Shown here: positions 1-6,713 of the stretch, one piece after another
Layout of the letters: every line of letters starts with the position of its first letter
Position numbering within the stretch: the stretch's first letter is position 1
Assembly (NCBI GenBank): GCA_038224615.1
Contig: JBBRFH010000026.1
Coordinates: 1-19,518, forward strand
Direction of reading: 5' to 3'
Length of the DNA stretch: 19,518 bases
From: JBBRFH01 sp038224615
GTDB lineage: Bacteria > Planctomycetota > Phycisphaerae > Tepidisphaerales > Tepidisphaeraceae
Program-made: the position numbers and the translations under genes
The notes under the pieces: model-generated
The model's database searches: none
What the model saw: only the letters and a program-made list of their open reading frames with translations
What the model was told of the DNA's origin: nothing

Positions 1-2
1 TG

Positions 3-32
3 GCCGTGCATCCGGATGGACGGATGCACGGC
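3..32. repeat. Perfect 12-bp stem hairpin at window edge
   Basis: Bases 3-14 are the exact reverse complement of bases 21-32, with a 6-base loop (GATGGA). No T-run follows on the plus strand. The minus-strand side is cut off by the window edge, so a terminator for truD (transcribed toward it) cannot be judged. It may equally be a dispersed palindromic repeat. Confidence 0.5.
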
Positions 33-349
33 GGCATAAACGAGCATTGGCCGCGGCGGTTGGGGCGGTTTGGGTAAGGGTTTGGCGAGCACATTCAAAA
101 ATGAACAAACAAACCCACTTGCCAAAATGGCAGTCGGAGGGTCGATCCGGTCGGTTTGAAGGAACGGAAAAGGGACATCGTCCCACGCCGCTCGCACGCT
201 GGGCGCACGAAGCCGAGTCCCGCGGTGTGCCGCTCGCGGCAGTGCCGGTGGGTGTGTGACGTTGTCAATTTCACGGGACTGCGGCAAATGTGCCATCGCG
301 GACGTTGTAACAAACTTGCCGAAGCGGGCGCGACTGTCGTAACGCGTTC
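33..349. other. Intergenic stretch with no supported gene
   Basis: No convincing gene is visible. A 52-codon plus-strand reading frame from an ATG near 101 has no Shine-Dalgarno, no GC-rich third-position bias and no recognisable motif. A small GGGAC-ATC-GTCCC hairpin lies at 172-184. The stretch is downstream of truD and probably holds its 3' untranslated region. Confidence 0.5.
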
Positions 350-1660
350 CTACTCGTTCCCCGGGGAATCGGAATCGGCATCGGAATCATCGCCGTGGTC
401 GACGGGTACCGCCGCCCTCGTTGGGGCAGTTGCGCGGACGGGCTCGCTGCGCATCAGTTCGCGCATGAGGATCGTTGCGTACGCGCCGGGCGGGAGCGTG
501 AAGGCAACGGTGATGTACCCGCCGTGCTCGTCGACGCCGCTTTCGAGTTTGGCGTCGCCGGGCTGCACGCGGATCGGCCTGCGGTCGCCGTGCGAGCGAT
601 CGCGGGTGCTGGAGCGGAAGTCGTCGGGCTGGACGTCGTACTTGTCGAACAGCGCCCGTTCCATGTCATACGGTTTGCCGCGCGGCAGGGAGAGTCGGCG
701 GCCGACCATCGGGCCGGTGGCGCTGATCTCGAACGCTTCGAGTCGGGCCTGTTCGAGCGCGGGATTGTCGACGAGGAAGCACGCGCCGTTCTCGTGCTTG
801 TACGCCATGTCGCCTTGCATCACCTGGTCGATATCGGCAATCCGCTGGCGGACGATTTCGTTGAAGATGCGCGACTGCATCGCGGTGACCCACAGCCGGC
901 GGATCGGCATGTCGACGGCCATCACTGCCTGGTAGGGGTCGCTGGTCTTGATCAGGCGCGCCAGCGCGCGGCGTTCGCCGTGCGCCCAGTGGGGCATCGA
1001 CTTGATCGCGCGCTCGTAGTCGCCGTTCATAAAATGCTGGCGTGATTCGAGGGATTCGAGATCGTCCTCGGTGACGCGGGGGTCGCCGAGCATCAGGCGC
1101 AGCACTTCCTTGTCATCGCCACGGACGAAGGCGGCGCCCATCAGGTCATTGGTGTTGCGCCGTCCGAAGCGTTGCTCGCCGAAGAAATTGGGCATGCCGC
1201 GCCGGGCCATCTCATCGAGCGCCGGACGGAGCGTGACGACTTTCATCGGATCGACATCGCGGATCTTGATCGCAAACCGATTCGCCAGCAGGTGCCCGAG
1301 GCGCAGCTTGTTGCGATGCTTGTGGGCCCAGTTGACGCTGATGCGATCGGTCTTGATCGCCAGCACCTGCTCGGGCGTGACGCGGGGGATCGTGACGATC
1401 TGTCGGGTGACGGCTTGGGCGTCCTTCATCCCGGCGTAGCCGATGTCGCGCCGGTTGACGTCCAGTTGCCGCCCGAGCGTGTCGAGGGCCGCCATCGTCG
1501 AGAGACCCATCTTCTGGATCTCCGCCATGACGTGATCGCCGTCGTTGGTCGGTTCGTAGAGCGGGATTTCCTGTACGAAAAAATCCTCAGGCCGCTGCTT
1601 GATGCGTCCGCCGACGCCCGTGAAATCTGCCAGGAAAAATGGCAAATCGAGTGCTTGCAT
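350..1660 (-). CDS. truD: tRNA pseudouridine(13) synthase TruD
   Basis: TruD isomerises U13 of tRNA-Glu to pseudouridine in the cytoplasm. From the ATG at 1660 the protein has 436 residues. The motif GYAGMKDAQAVT puts the catalytic Asp at residue 80, the same number as in E. coli TruD, which strongly favours this start over an in-frame ATG at 1750 that would add 30 unrelated residues. The family motif NFFGEQRFG follows, and the central TRUD insertion domain (about 155-310) is present. The last 25 residues are an acidic Asp/Ser-rich tail that looks dispensable. The Shine-Dalgarno is weak (AAGG about 12 bases upstream). A TACGAT hexamer at 1691-1696 could be a -10 box. It is the last gene of a minus-strand run, about 310 bp after the small ORF that follows ino1. 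Confidence 0.93.
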   Translation of the reverse strand: MQALDLPFFLADFTGVGGRIKQRPEDFFVQEIPLYEPTNDGDHVMAEIQKMGLSTMAALDTLGRQLDVNRRDIGYAGMKDAQAVTRQIVTIPRVTPEQVLAIKTDRISVNWAHKHRNKLRLGHLLANRFAIKIRDVDPMKVVTLRPALDEMARRGMPNFFGEQRFGRRNTNDLMGAAFVRGDDKEVLRLMLGDPRVTEDDLESLESRQHFMNGDYERAIKSMPHWAHGERRALARLIKTSDPYQAVMAVDMPIRRLWVTAMQSRIFNEIVRQRIADIDQVMQGDMAYKHENGACFLVDNPALEQARLEAFEISATGPMVGRRLSLPRGKPYDMERALFDKYDVQPDDFRSSTRDRSHGDRRPIRVQPGDAKLESGVDEHGGYITVAFTLPPGAYATILMRELMRSEPVRATAPTRAAVPVDHGDDSDADSDSPGNE

Positions 1661-1968
1661 GTAACTACAGCCCTTGCTTGTCCGAAACCTATCGTACCTC
1701 GAGCGCGCCGCTTGCCGATCCCCGATCTCGCCGATTCGCATGGTGTCCATGCGACACGCGTCCGCGTTATGCCGATCGCGTCAGCGGCCGGATTTTACGC
1801 CTGCAACGGAGCCTGCAGATTCGGGGGAAAAACCCATTCCGCAAGACGCTGCAATGAGTCAGCGTAGCATCGACCTCGCCGGTTACGCAAGCGGTCTGCG
1901 GCGGATCATTAGTGATCTCCCGTTAAGCGGAATCCCGGCTGATTCCGGGCAAATCTGGCCTGCGGAGG
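1661..1968. other. Intergenic region upstream of truD
   Basis: About 300 bp separate the small ORF after ino1 from truD. The only clear structure is a perfect hairpin at 1736-1754 (TCGCATGG-TGT-CCATGCGA, 8-bp stem, 3-base loop) and, near the far end, two weaker hairpins listed separately. No T-run follows any of them. Plus-strand reading frames crossing this stretch run on into truD antisense and look like shadows. Confidence 0.5.
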
Positions 1969-1983
1969 CTACTTTGTAGCTTC
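1928..1983 (-). terminator. Two adjacent hairpins, possible terminator
   Basis: CGGAATC at 1928-1934 pairs with GATTCCG at 1941-1947. GAGGCTAC at 1965-1972 pairs with GTAGCTTC at 1976-1983, allowing one G-U pair, around a TTT loop. The second hairpin spans the stop codon of the small ORF read on the minus strand. Neither has a classic U-tract, so a terminator role is inferred from position alone. Confidence 0.35.
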
Positions 1984-2055
1984 AGGCGTCGAGTAATCGA
2001 GCGCCATCCGAACCGCGGCAAGGTGCTGGCGGGGTTCGAGTGATTCGGTGTGCAT
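1969..2055 (-). CDS. Small ORF (28 residues) after ino1
   Basis: This is an ATG-to-TAG frame of 28 codons beginning MHTESLEPRQ and ending STPEATK. It is worth listing because of its ribosome site: AGGAGG with a 6-base spacer, the best Shine-Dalgarno I found in the window. The frame starts 20 bases after the ino1 stop codon on the same strand, so it would be co-transcribed with ino1. Its stop lies inside a hairpin (1965-1983), as expected near a transcript end. The peptide is charged, has no signal peptide or membrane segment, and I do not recognise it. It could be a small protein, a leader peptide, or an accidental frame after a fortuitous purine run. Confidence 0.45.
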   Translation of the reverse strand: MHTESLEPRQHLAAVRMALDYSTPEATK

Positions 2056-2061
2056 CGGAAG

Positions 2062-2067
2062 CCTCCT
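2062..2067 (-). promoter_or_regulatory. Consensus Shine-Dalgarno AGGAGG
   Basis: CCTCCT on the plus strand reads AGGAGG on the minus strand, 6 bases before the ATG at 2055. Most starts in this window have weak or no Shine-Dalgarno, so this site is the main reason to believe the 28-codon frame. Confidence 0.6.
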
Positions 2068-2075
2068 GTTTGCGA

Positions 2076-3200
2076 TCACGATGCCCGGAGCGACTGGCGG
2101 TTCAGCAACTGCTCGGCGCGGGCGATGAACTGCTCGGTCGCGGCGTCGGCGTCGACGTCGGTCAACTGGCGCGGGGGGTGCTTCATCGTCCAGGAGCAGA
2201 CCGGGTCGATCGGGCCACTCAGCTTGGCGTCCAGCGCCAGCTTGCAGCAGCGGATCGCGTCAATCACCACGCCGGCGGAGTTGGGGGAGTCTTCGACGCT
2301 TAGGCGCAGCTCGAGGTTCAGCGGCACGCCGCCGAAGCCGGTGCCTTCGAAGCGGAGGAAGCAGACCTTGTTGTCCTTGAGGAACGGAATGAAGTCACTC
2401 GGCCCGATGTGGATTTGGTCGGCGTGCAGCGGCACGTCAAGCTGGCTCTGCACGGCTTCGGTCTTGCTGATTTTTTTGCTCGCGAGGCGCTCGCGGCTGA
2501 GCATATTGAGGAAATCGGTGTTGCCGCCGGTGTTGAGCTGATAGGTGCTGTCGATTCGCACGCCGCGGGACGCGAAGAGCCGGGCCAGCGTGCGGTGAGT
2601 GATCGTTGCGCCGAGCTGAGCCTTCACGTCATCGCCGATGCAAGGCAAGCCCGCCTGGCGAAACCGCTCGGCCCATATCTGGTCGGAGACCACGAAGCAG
2701 GGCACGCAGTTAATGAACGCCACGCCCGCTTCCAGGCACGCCTCGGCGAACATCTCGGTTGCTTCCTGGGCGCCGACGGGCATGTAGTTGAGCAGGATTT
2801 CAGCGCCGGCCTCGCGCAATTCGTCGACGAGATTGCACGGCTCGGCGTCGGATGGGACGAAGCGCAGGTGCTCCGGGTAATCGGCCATGTGCGGCGCGAC
2901 GCCGTCTTCGACGGGCGCCATCTTCACGATCGGTCCTTCGCCGGCGGGGGGGCGGAAGAAAATCTTGGTGTTGTTAGGCGCCGCGAAGATCGCGTCGTTG
3001 AACGGCTGGCCGACCTTGCGCATGTCGATGTCGAACGCCGCGACGACTTCAATGTCCCCCGCGCGATACCGCCCGACCAGCGGATGGGCCAGCCCGAGGA
3101 CTGCGTCCTCGCCGGTTGCCTGCGCATAGAAATGCACGCCCTGTATGAGCGAGCTTGCACAATTCCCGACACCTGCGATCGCGATTCTGATTTTGGCCAT
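2076..3200 (-). CDS. ino1: myo-inositol-1-phosphate synthase
   Basis: This enzyme converts glucose 6-phosphate to 1D-myo-inositol 3-phosphate with NAD, the first step toward inositol lipids and related compounds. The protein has 374 residues, typical of the short bacterial/archaeal form. The N-terminus carries the Rossmann NAD site IAGVGNCASSLIQG (about residues 7-20). Family motifs follow: LLNYMPVGAQEAT, FINCVPCFV, DDVKAQLGATITHR, YQLNTGGNTDFLN and the sequence around PSDFIPFLKDNKV. The ATG at 3200 fits the NAD motif position, although no good Shine-Dalgarno precedes it. A heptamer repeat hairpin (3218-3260) lies just upstream, between it and the tlyA-like gene. Product direction, phosphatidylinositol or another inositol compound, cannot be told because no kinase, phosphatase or transferase partner is in the window. 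Confidence 0.9.
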   Translation of the reverse strand: MAKIRIAIAGVGNCASSLIQGVHFYAQATGEDAVLGLAHPLVGRYRAGDIEVVAAFDIDMRKVGQPFNDAIFAAPNNTKIFFRPPAGEGPIVKMAPVEDGVAPHMADYPEHLRFVPSDAEPCNLVDELREAGAEILLNYMPVGAQEATEMFAEACLEAGVAFINCVPCFVVSDQIWAERFRQAGLPCIGDDVKAQLGATITHRTLARLFASRGVRIDSTYQLNTGGNTDFLNMLSRERLASKKISKTEAVQSQLDVPLHADQIHIGPSDFIPFLKDNKVCFLRFEGTGFGGVPLNLELRLSVEDSPNSAGVVIDAIRCCKLALDAKLSGPIDPVCSWTMKHPPRQLTDVDADAATEQFIARAEQLLNRQSLRAS

Positions 3201-3217
3201 GATAGCTGATGGTCCAG

Positions 3218-3260
3218 AGTCGATAGTCGATAGTAAAGGCTTGGCTATCGACTATCGACT
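3218..3260. repeat. Heptamer-based inverted repeat (copy 1)
   Basis: The arm at 3218-3233 (AGTCGATAGTCGATAG) is the exact reverse complement of 3245-3260, with an 11-base loop. Each arm is built from a 7-base unit (TCGATAG). The right arm encodes the last residues and the TAG stop of the tlyA-like gene. A related but longer array is at 14607-14684. Confidence 0.85.
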
Positions 3261-3856
3261 ACTGACTCTTCGTAACCCAGCAACGCGAGCACTTCGACGT
3301 TGCCGTTGTTACTTCCCTTAATCGGACTCTGCACCGTCGCCAGTACACGAAAACCGGCTTTGACGATGCGTTGCGAGGTTTCCTCTACTACAGACGCCAC
3401 CGCGTCCTCGGGCAATACGCCCTTGCGAAGCAGCCTTGGATCTGCCTCGTAGTGGGGCTTTATCAGTGTAACAATCCGCCCCCTGGGGGTGAGCAACCGT
3501 TTCGCGCTGGGCAGGATCTTGTCCTGCTTGGTCCATGCGACGTCGATGCTGATGAATTGTACCTTTTCCGGAAGTTCGACGTGCATGGCGTTCTGTCGCT
3601 CCAGAACGACCACGCGGGCGTCCTTGCGGAGCTTCCAGTCGAGTACGCCGTAGCCCGTATCAACGGCGTAAACCTTGGCGGCGCCACGCCGGAGCAGGCA
3701 GTCGGTGAACCCGCCGGTGCTGCACCCGAGGTCGGCGCAGGTCAGCCCGGCGACGTCGAACGCGAACGTCTGCAACGCATGATCGAGCTTGAGCCCCCCG
3801 CGGGAGACGAAATCGGGCACATCAACAAGGGTAAGCGGAGGCAGGGGACGTGTCAT
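3245..3856 (-). CDS. TlyA/FtsJ-type rRNA 2'-O-methyltransferase, no S4 domain
   Basis: The protein aligns by eye to the methyltransferase half of TlyA, which 2'-O-methylates ribosomal RNA using S-adenosylmethionine. From the ATG at 3856 it has 203 residues: VSRGGLKLDHAL, the SAM-binding ADLGCSTGGFTDCLL, then ISIDVAWTKQD, LIKPHYE and GNVEVLALL. These supply the K-D-K-E residues expected of the FtsJ fold. TlyA proteins usually begin with an RNA-binding S4 domain of about 60 residues. Here the upstream in-frame sequence to about 4120 is Arg/Pro-rich, not S4-like, and crosses the end of the preceding gene, so I treat it as non-coding. No Shine-Dalgarno is evident; a GTG three codons upstream is an alternative start. 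The C-terminal ESVVDSR and the stop codon come from the heptamer repeat. The substrate could differ from classical TlyA. Confidence 0.78.
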   Translation of the reverse strand: MTRPLPPLTLVDVPDFVSRGGLKLDHALQTFAFDVAGLTCADLGCSTGGFTDCLLRRGAAKVYAVDTGYGVLDWKLRKDARVVVLERQNAMHVELPEKVQFISIDVAWTKQDKILPSAKRLLTPRGRIVTLIKPHYEADPRLLRKGVLPEDAVASVVEETSQRIVKAGFRVLATVQSPIKGSNNGNVEVLALLGYEESVVDSR

Positions 3857-3878
3857 CTCGAACACATGCCGACCTAAG

Positions 3879-3923
3879 GCCGACTCGTGTGGGGTCAGAT
3901 CCGACCCCGCAGGAGTCGGCGTC
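3879..3923. repeat. GC-rich hairpin repeat (copy A) in nested inverted repeat
   Basis: Bases 3898-3923, read on the minus strand, match the repeat at 12848-12873 at 24 of 26 positions. The core is CCGACTCC-TGC-GGGGTCGG, one G-U pair short of a perfect 8-bp stem. On the plus strand a wider nested hairpin can form: GCCGACTC 3879-3886 with GAGTCGGC 3913-3920, and GGGGTC 3891-3896 with GACCCC 3903-3908. It lies between the acyl-CoA dehydrogenase stop and the tlyA-like start. Confidence 0.75.
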
Positions 3924-3942
3924 GAGGAAGCATGAGCTGCGA

Positions 3943-5004
3943 TCAGTGCGGTTCGCTCATCAACTCTAGATTGCGATCGACGACGCTGGCCGGGCTGCTC
4001 CAGACGAGCAGGAACAATGCCTCGCGCGCCAGGCGCTGGGCGGGGTGGTCCAATCGAAGGGCCGCGCCTTTGTACAACGTGACGGCGGCGTGGGTGGAGC
4101 GGACGGCGAGATTGTTGCACTCGCTGCGCAGCAGCGGGCCGGATTGCAGGTCGTGCCCGTCGAGCTTGCTGTTGGCGTCGCGGACGGCATTGTGCAATTC
4201 GTACAGTTGGGTGGTGAGCGTGTCGTATGTCGAGCGCGAACTGTCGGAGTCGATCTTGCGGATCAGCTTCAAGGCCGCGTGTACGAGCCCGAAGGCGGCG
4301 AAGGTCTGGCCGAGCGGCAGCGCGCGTGGTCGGCCGCTCAGCGCGTGCTCGGTCGGGCCGCTGAGGATCATGTCCGGCTCGATTAGCACGCCGGAGCAGG
4401 ACACCGAACTCGTCGGTGCCGCCGCGAGTGTCGCGAGACGCTGCGGGGTGTTGACGATGACGCCGCTGGCATCGGTCAGAAGCACGAACAGCAGTTGCTG
4501 TTCATCATCCGTGCGTGCGCCAGCGACGATGAAGTTGGCGTTCTGCCCACCGGTCGCCCAGGGAATGATGCCGTCGAGCAGGAAGCACTGGCGCGTCCCG
4601 GTCGTTATCCGCCGCGCCATCAGCGCGCCGGAGTGTTGCGACGTAGTCAGGTGCGATATACCGATGGTCGTCCAGACCTTGTCCTCAGCCAGTTGCGGGA
4701 GCAGGCGCTGTTTGAGCGATTCGTTCGACGACGCTTCGATGTACCCGATGCCCGCGTCGCGCTGCGAAATCAGCATCGCCGTCGCGAGCGAGGCGGAGGC
4801 GACGTGTTCGTAGTAGTCGTGCAGCGTGACGGCGTCGACGTCGCTTCCGCCGAACTCACGCTCGATCGCCCAGCGCATGGCACCGACGTCGCGCAGATCG
4901 TTCAGATCTTCCAGCGGCCACGCGGCTTCGATGTCGTACCGCGTCGCGCGTTGTTCGATGCGTGTCAGTGCTGCGACAAGTTTCGGATCGTCTCGCACGT
5001 CCAT
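3943..5004 (-). CDS. Acyl-CoA dehydrogenase-like flavoprotein
   Basis: The 353-residue protein has the layout of the acyl-CoA dehydrogenase family, which oxidises acyl-CoA thioesters with FAD. The N-terminal helical part runs to about residue 105. The middle beta domain has ISHLTTSQHSGALMARRI and LDGIIPWATGGQNANFIVAGAR (near 115-165), matching the family's flavin-binding strand region. The C-terminal helical part ends ALFLLVWSSPASVVDRNLELM. I do not see the classic active-site Glu before a Gly/Thr in the last third, so the substrate, or even dehydrogenase activity, is uncertain. It is slightly short for the family (about 380). It is divergent from metG with only 46 bp between starts, and probably heads the minus-strand run containing the tlyA-like gene and ino1. 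No Shine-Dalgarno precedes the ATG at 5004; a TAGAAT box 6 bases upstream suggests a leaderless message. Confidence 0.75.
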   Translation of the reverse strand: MDVRDDPKLVAALTRIEQRATRYDIEAAWPLEDLNDLRDVGAMRWAIEREFGGSDVDAVTLHDYYEHVASASLATAMLISQRDAGIGYIEASSNESLKQRLLPQLAEDKVWTTIGISHLTTSQHSGALMARRITTGTRQCFLLDGIIPWATGGQNANFIVAGARTDDEQQLLFVLLTDASGVIVNTPQRLATLAAAPTSSVSCSGVLIEPDMILSGPTEHALSGRPRALPLGQTFAAFGLVHAALKLIRKIDSDSSRSTYDTLTTQLYELHNAVRDANSKLDGHDLQSGPLLRSECNNLAVRSTHAAVTLYKGAALRLDHPAQRLAREALFLLVWSSPASVVDRNLELMSEPH

Positions 5005-5050
5005 GCGCGCATTCTACGCGCGGGCGTTTGGTTGTATAACGTGAATCCCG
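5005..5050. promoter_or_regulatory. Compact divergent promoter region, possibly leaderless
   Basis: Only 46 bp lie between the two divergent start codons. On the minus strand TAGAAT (5011-5016) ends 6 bases before the ATG at 5004. On the plus strand TATAAC (5035-5040) ends 10 bases before the metG ATG. Both look like -10 boxes, with poor -35 matches. Neither start has a Shine-Dalgarno, which fits leaderless or near-leaderless transcripts. Confidence 0.4.
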
Positions 5051-6598
5051 ATGACGCGACGCTTTTACATCACCACGCCGATCTACTATCCCAACGGGGA
5101 GCCACACCTCGGCCATGTCTACACGACGCTGGCCGCGGATGTCGTTGCCCAATATCACCGGCTGGCGGGGGACCCGACCTGGTTCCTCACCGGCACCGAC
5201 GAGCACGGCATCAAGATGGTGAAGACCGCCTCTGAGCAGGGCATCGAGCCGCGGGCGTTGGCGGACAAAAATGCCGCAGTCTTCGAGTCGCTCTGGATCG
5301 AGCTGAAGGTCACCAACGACGATTTCATCCGCACGTCGTCGGAGCGGCACAAGGTCGGTGCCCAGCAAATCGTGAGCGAAATGCTCGCCAACGGCGACAT
5401 CTACCTCGGTGCCTACGAGGGGTGGTATGACGAAGGCCAGGAAGAATTCGTCACCGAAACGACCGCCAAGGACCAGGATTTCAAGTCCGCCATCTCCGGC
5501 CGGCCGCTGGTGCGGTACAAGGAGCCGACGTACTTCTTCAAGCTCAGCAAGTACGTCCCGCGCGTGCTCGAGGCGATCGAGAAGAACGAATTTCTGATCC
5601 TGCCGGCGATGCGCAAGAACGAAGTCGTCAGCAAGCTGAAACAGGGCGTCGAAGACTTGTCGATTTCGCGAGGCAGTCTCAAGTGGGGCATCCCAATGCC
5701 CAACGACCCCGAGCATGTGCTCTACGTCTGGATCGACGCGCTGAGTAATTATGTCACAGCGCTCGGTTACCCCGACAGCGAAACGTACAAGAAATTCTGG
5801 TCGGCCGACGTCCACCTCATCGGCAAGGAGATCATGTGGTTCCACACGGTGTACTGGCCGGCGATGCTCATGAGCCTCGGGCAACCGCTCCCCAAGGCCG
5901 TCTTTGCCCACGGCTGGTGGACCGCCGAGGGCAAAAAGATGAGCAAGACCCTCGGGAACGTTATCGACATCGAGCGCGTCAGAGGCGTCATCGCGACGTA
6001 TTCGCTGGATACCCTGCGCTATTACATCCTGCGCGCTGCGCCGTTCGGCAACGACCTCGATTGGAAAGACGCCGAACTGGCGACCGCGTACGTGGAACTG
6101 GGCAACGTTGTCGGCAACCTGCTCAACCGAACGCTGAACATGATCACCCGCTATCGGGATGGAAAGGTGCCGGCGATCGGCTCGACCAGTGACGCGGAAA
6201 TCGTGCTGACCAGGCAGTTGGCGGGGCTGTCGTCGTCGCTCCGTGATGCCTACACGAGCATGGAACTGCAGCGGGCGGCGCTCCTGCCAATCGAACTGGC
6301 GCGGGCGGCAAACCTCTACATCGACCAGACGCAGCCGTTCAAACTCGCCAAGGACCCGGCGGCGGCGGCGCAGCTCGATACCGTGCTCAATCTCCTCGCC
6401 CAGTCGTGCAAGAAAATCCTTGCGGCGCTGCTTCCCATCCTCCCCGAAAAGGCCCGGGCCGGGCTGCGACAGTTGAACGTGGACCTCGCGGGCAAGACGA
6501 TTGACCAGTTAATCGACGAAAATCTGCCCGACGGGCACGTGCTGGGCAAAGCCGAGGTGCTGTTCCCGAAGATCGAACCCCCGAAACCCGCCGGCTGA
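5051..6598 (+). CDS. metG: Methionyl-tRNA synthetase, short form
   Basis: Charges tRNA-Met with methionine using ATP. The 515-residue protein has the class I signatures: the HIGH-type motif HLGH at residues 19-22 (GEPHLGHVYTT) and KMSKT at 296-300. The connective peptide reads YEGWYDEGQEEFVTE where many MetRS have zinc-binding Cys residues. No Cys knuckles are present, so this is the zinc-free type. The anticodon-binding helical domain follows (about 345-500, including YIDQTQPFKLAKD). The protein stops there and lacks the C-terminal tRNA-binding OB domain of longer MetRS such as E. coli (677 residues). The ATG at 5051 gives the expected MTRRFYITTPIYYPNG start. It has no Shine-Dalgarno; a TATAAC box sits 10 bases upstream. 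The next gene starts 115 bp downstream. Confidence 0.96.
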   Translation: MTRRFYITTPIYYPNGEPHLGHVYTTLAADVVAQYHRLAGDPTWFLTGTDEHGIKMVKTASEQGIEPRALADKNAAVFESLWIELKVTNDDFIRTSSERHKVGAQQIVSEMLANGDIYLGAYEGWYDEGQEEFVTETTAKDQDFKSAISGRPLVRYKEPTYFFKLSKYVPRVLEAIEKNEFLILPAMRKNEVVSKLKQGVEDLSISRGSLKWGIPMPNDPEHVLYVWIDALSNYVTALGYPDSETYKKFWSADVHLIGKEIMWFHTVYWPAMLMSLGQPLPKAVFAHGWWTAEGKKMSKTLGNVIDIERVRGVIATYSLDTLRYYILRAAPFGNDLDWKDAELATAYVELGNVVGNLLNRTLNMITRYRDGKVPAIGSTSDAEIVLTRQLAGLSSSLRDAYTSMELQRAALLPIELARAANLYIDQTQPFKLAKDPAAAAQLDTVLNLLAQSCKKILAALLPILPEKARAGLRQLNVDLAGKTIDQLIDENLPDGHVLGKAEVLFPKIEPPKPAG

Positions 6599-6647
6599 TC
6601 GCAGCCGCGTTCGGGTGGCCTCGCTGCCGGCGTGCGCCACTTCATGC

Positions 6648-6669
6648 CGCATCTGCCGATCGGGATGCG
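6648..6669. repeat. 22-bp hairpin repeat (copy 1)
   Basis: The copy runs CGCATC ... GATGCG, a 6-bp stem around a 10-base loop containing the palindrome CCGATCGG. The same 22 bases recur exactly at 7932-7953. This copy lies 44 bp before the SGNH hydrolase start and 49 bp after the metG stop. Confidence 0.85.
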
Positions 6670-6713
6670 GAGTGATTGGTCGGCGGTAGTGCATGTGATA
6701 CATTTGTTAGACA

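Noticed and set aside
156..935. 259-codon plus-strand open frame over the left intergenic region and truD
   Set aside because: Two-thirds is antisense to truD. The first 190 bases have no Shine-Dalgarno, and the product has no recognisable motif.
3857..4120. N-terminal extension of the TlyA-like protein
   Set aside because: The in-frame upstream sequence is Arg/Pro-rich, not S4-like, overlaps the end of the acyl-CoA dehydrogenase-like gene and crosses a dispersed repeat.
4856..5911. 351-codon minus-strand open frame opposite metG
   Set aside because: Antisense to the HIGH and KMSKT coding regions of metG, and it overlaps the divergent gene start; no motif.
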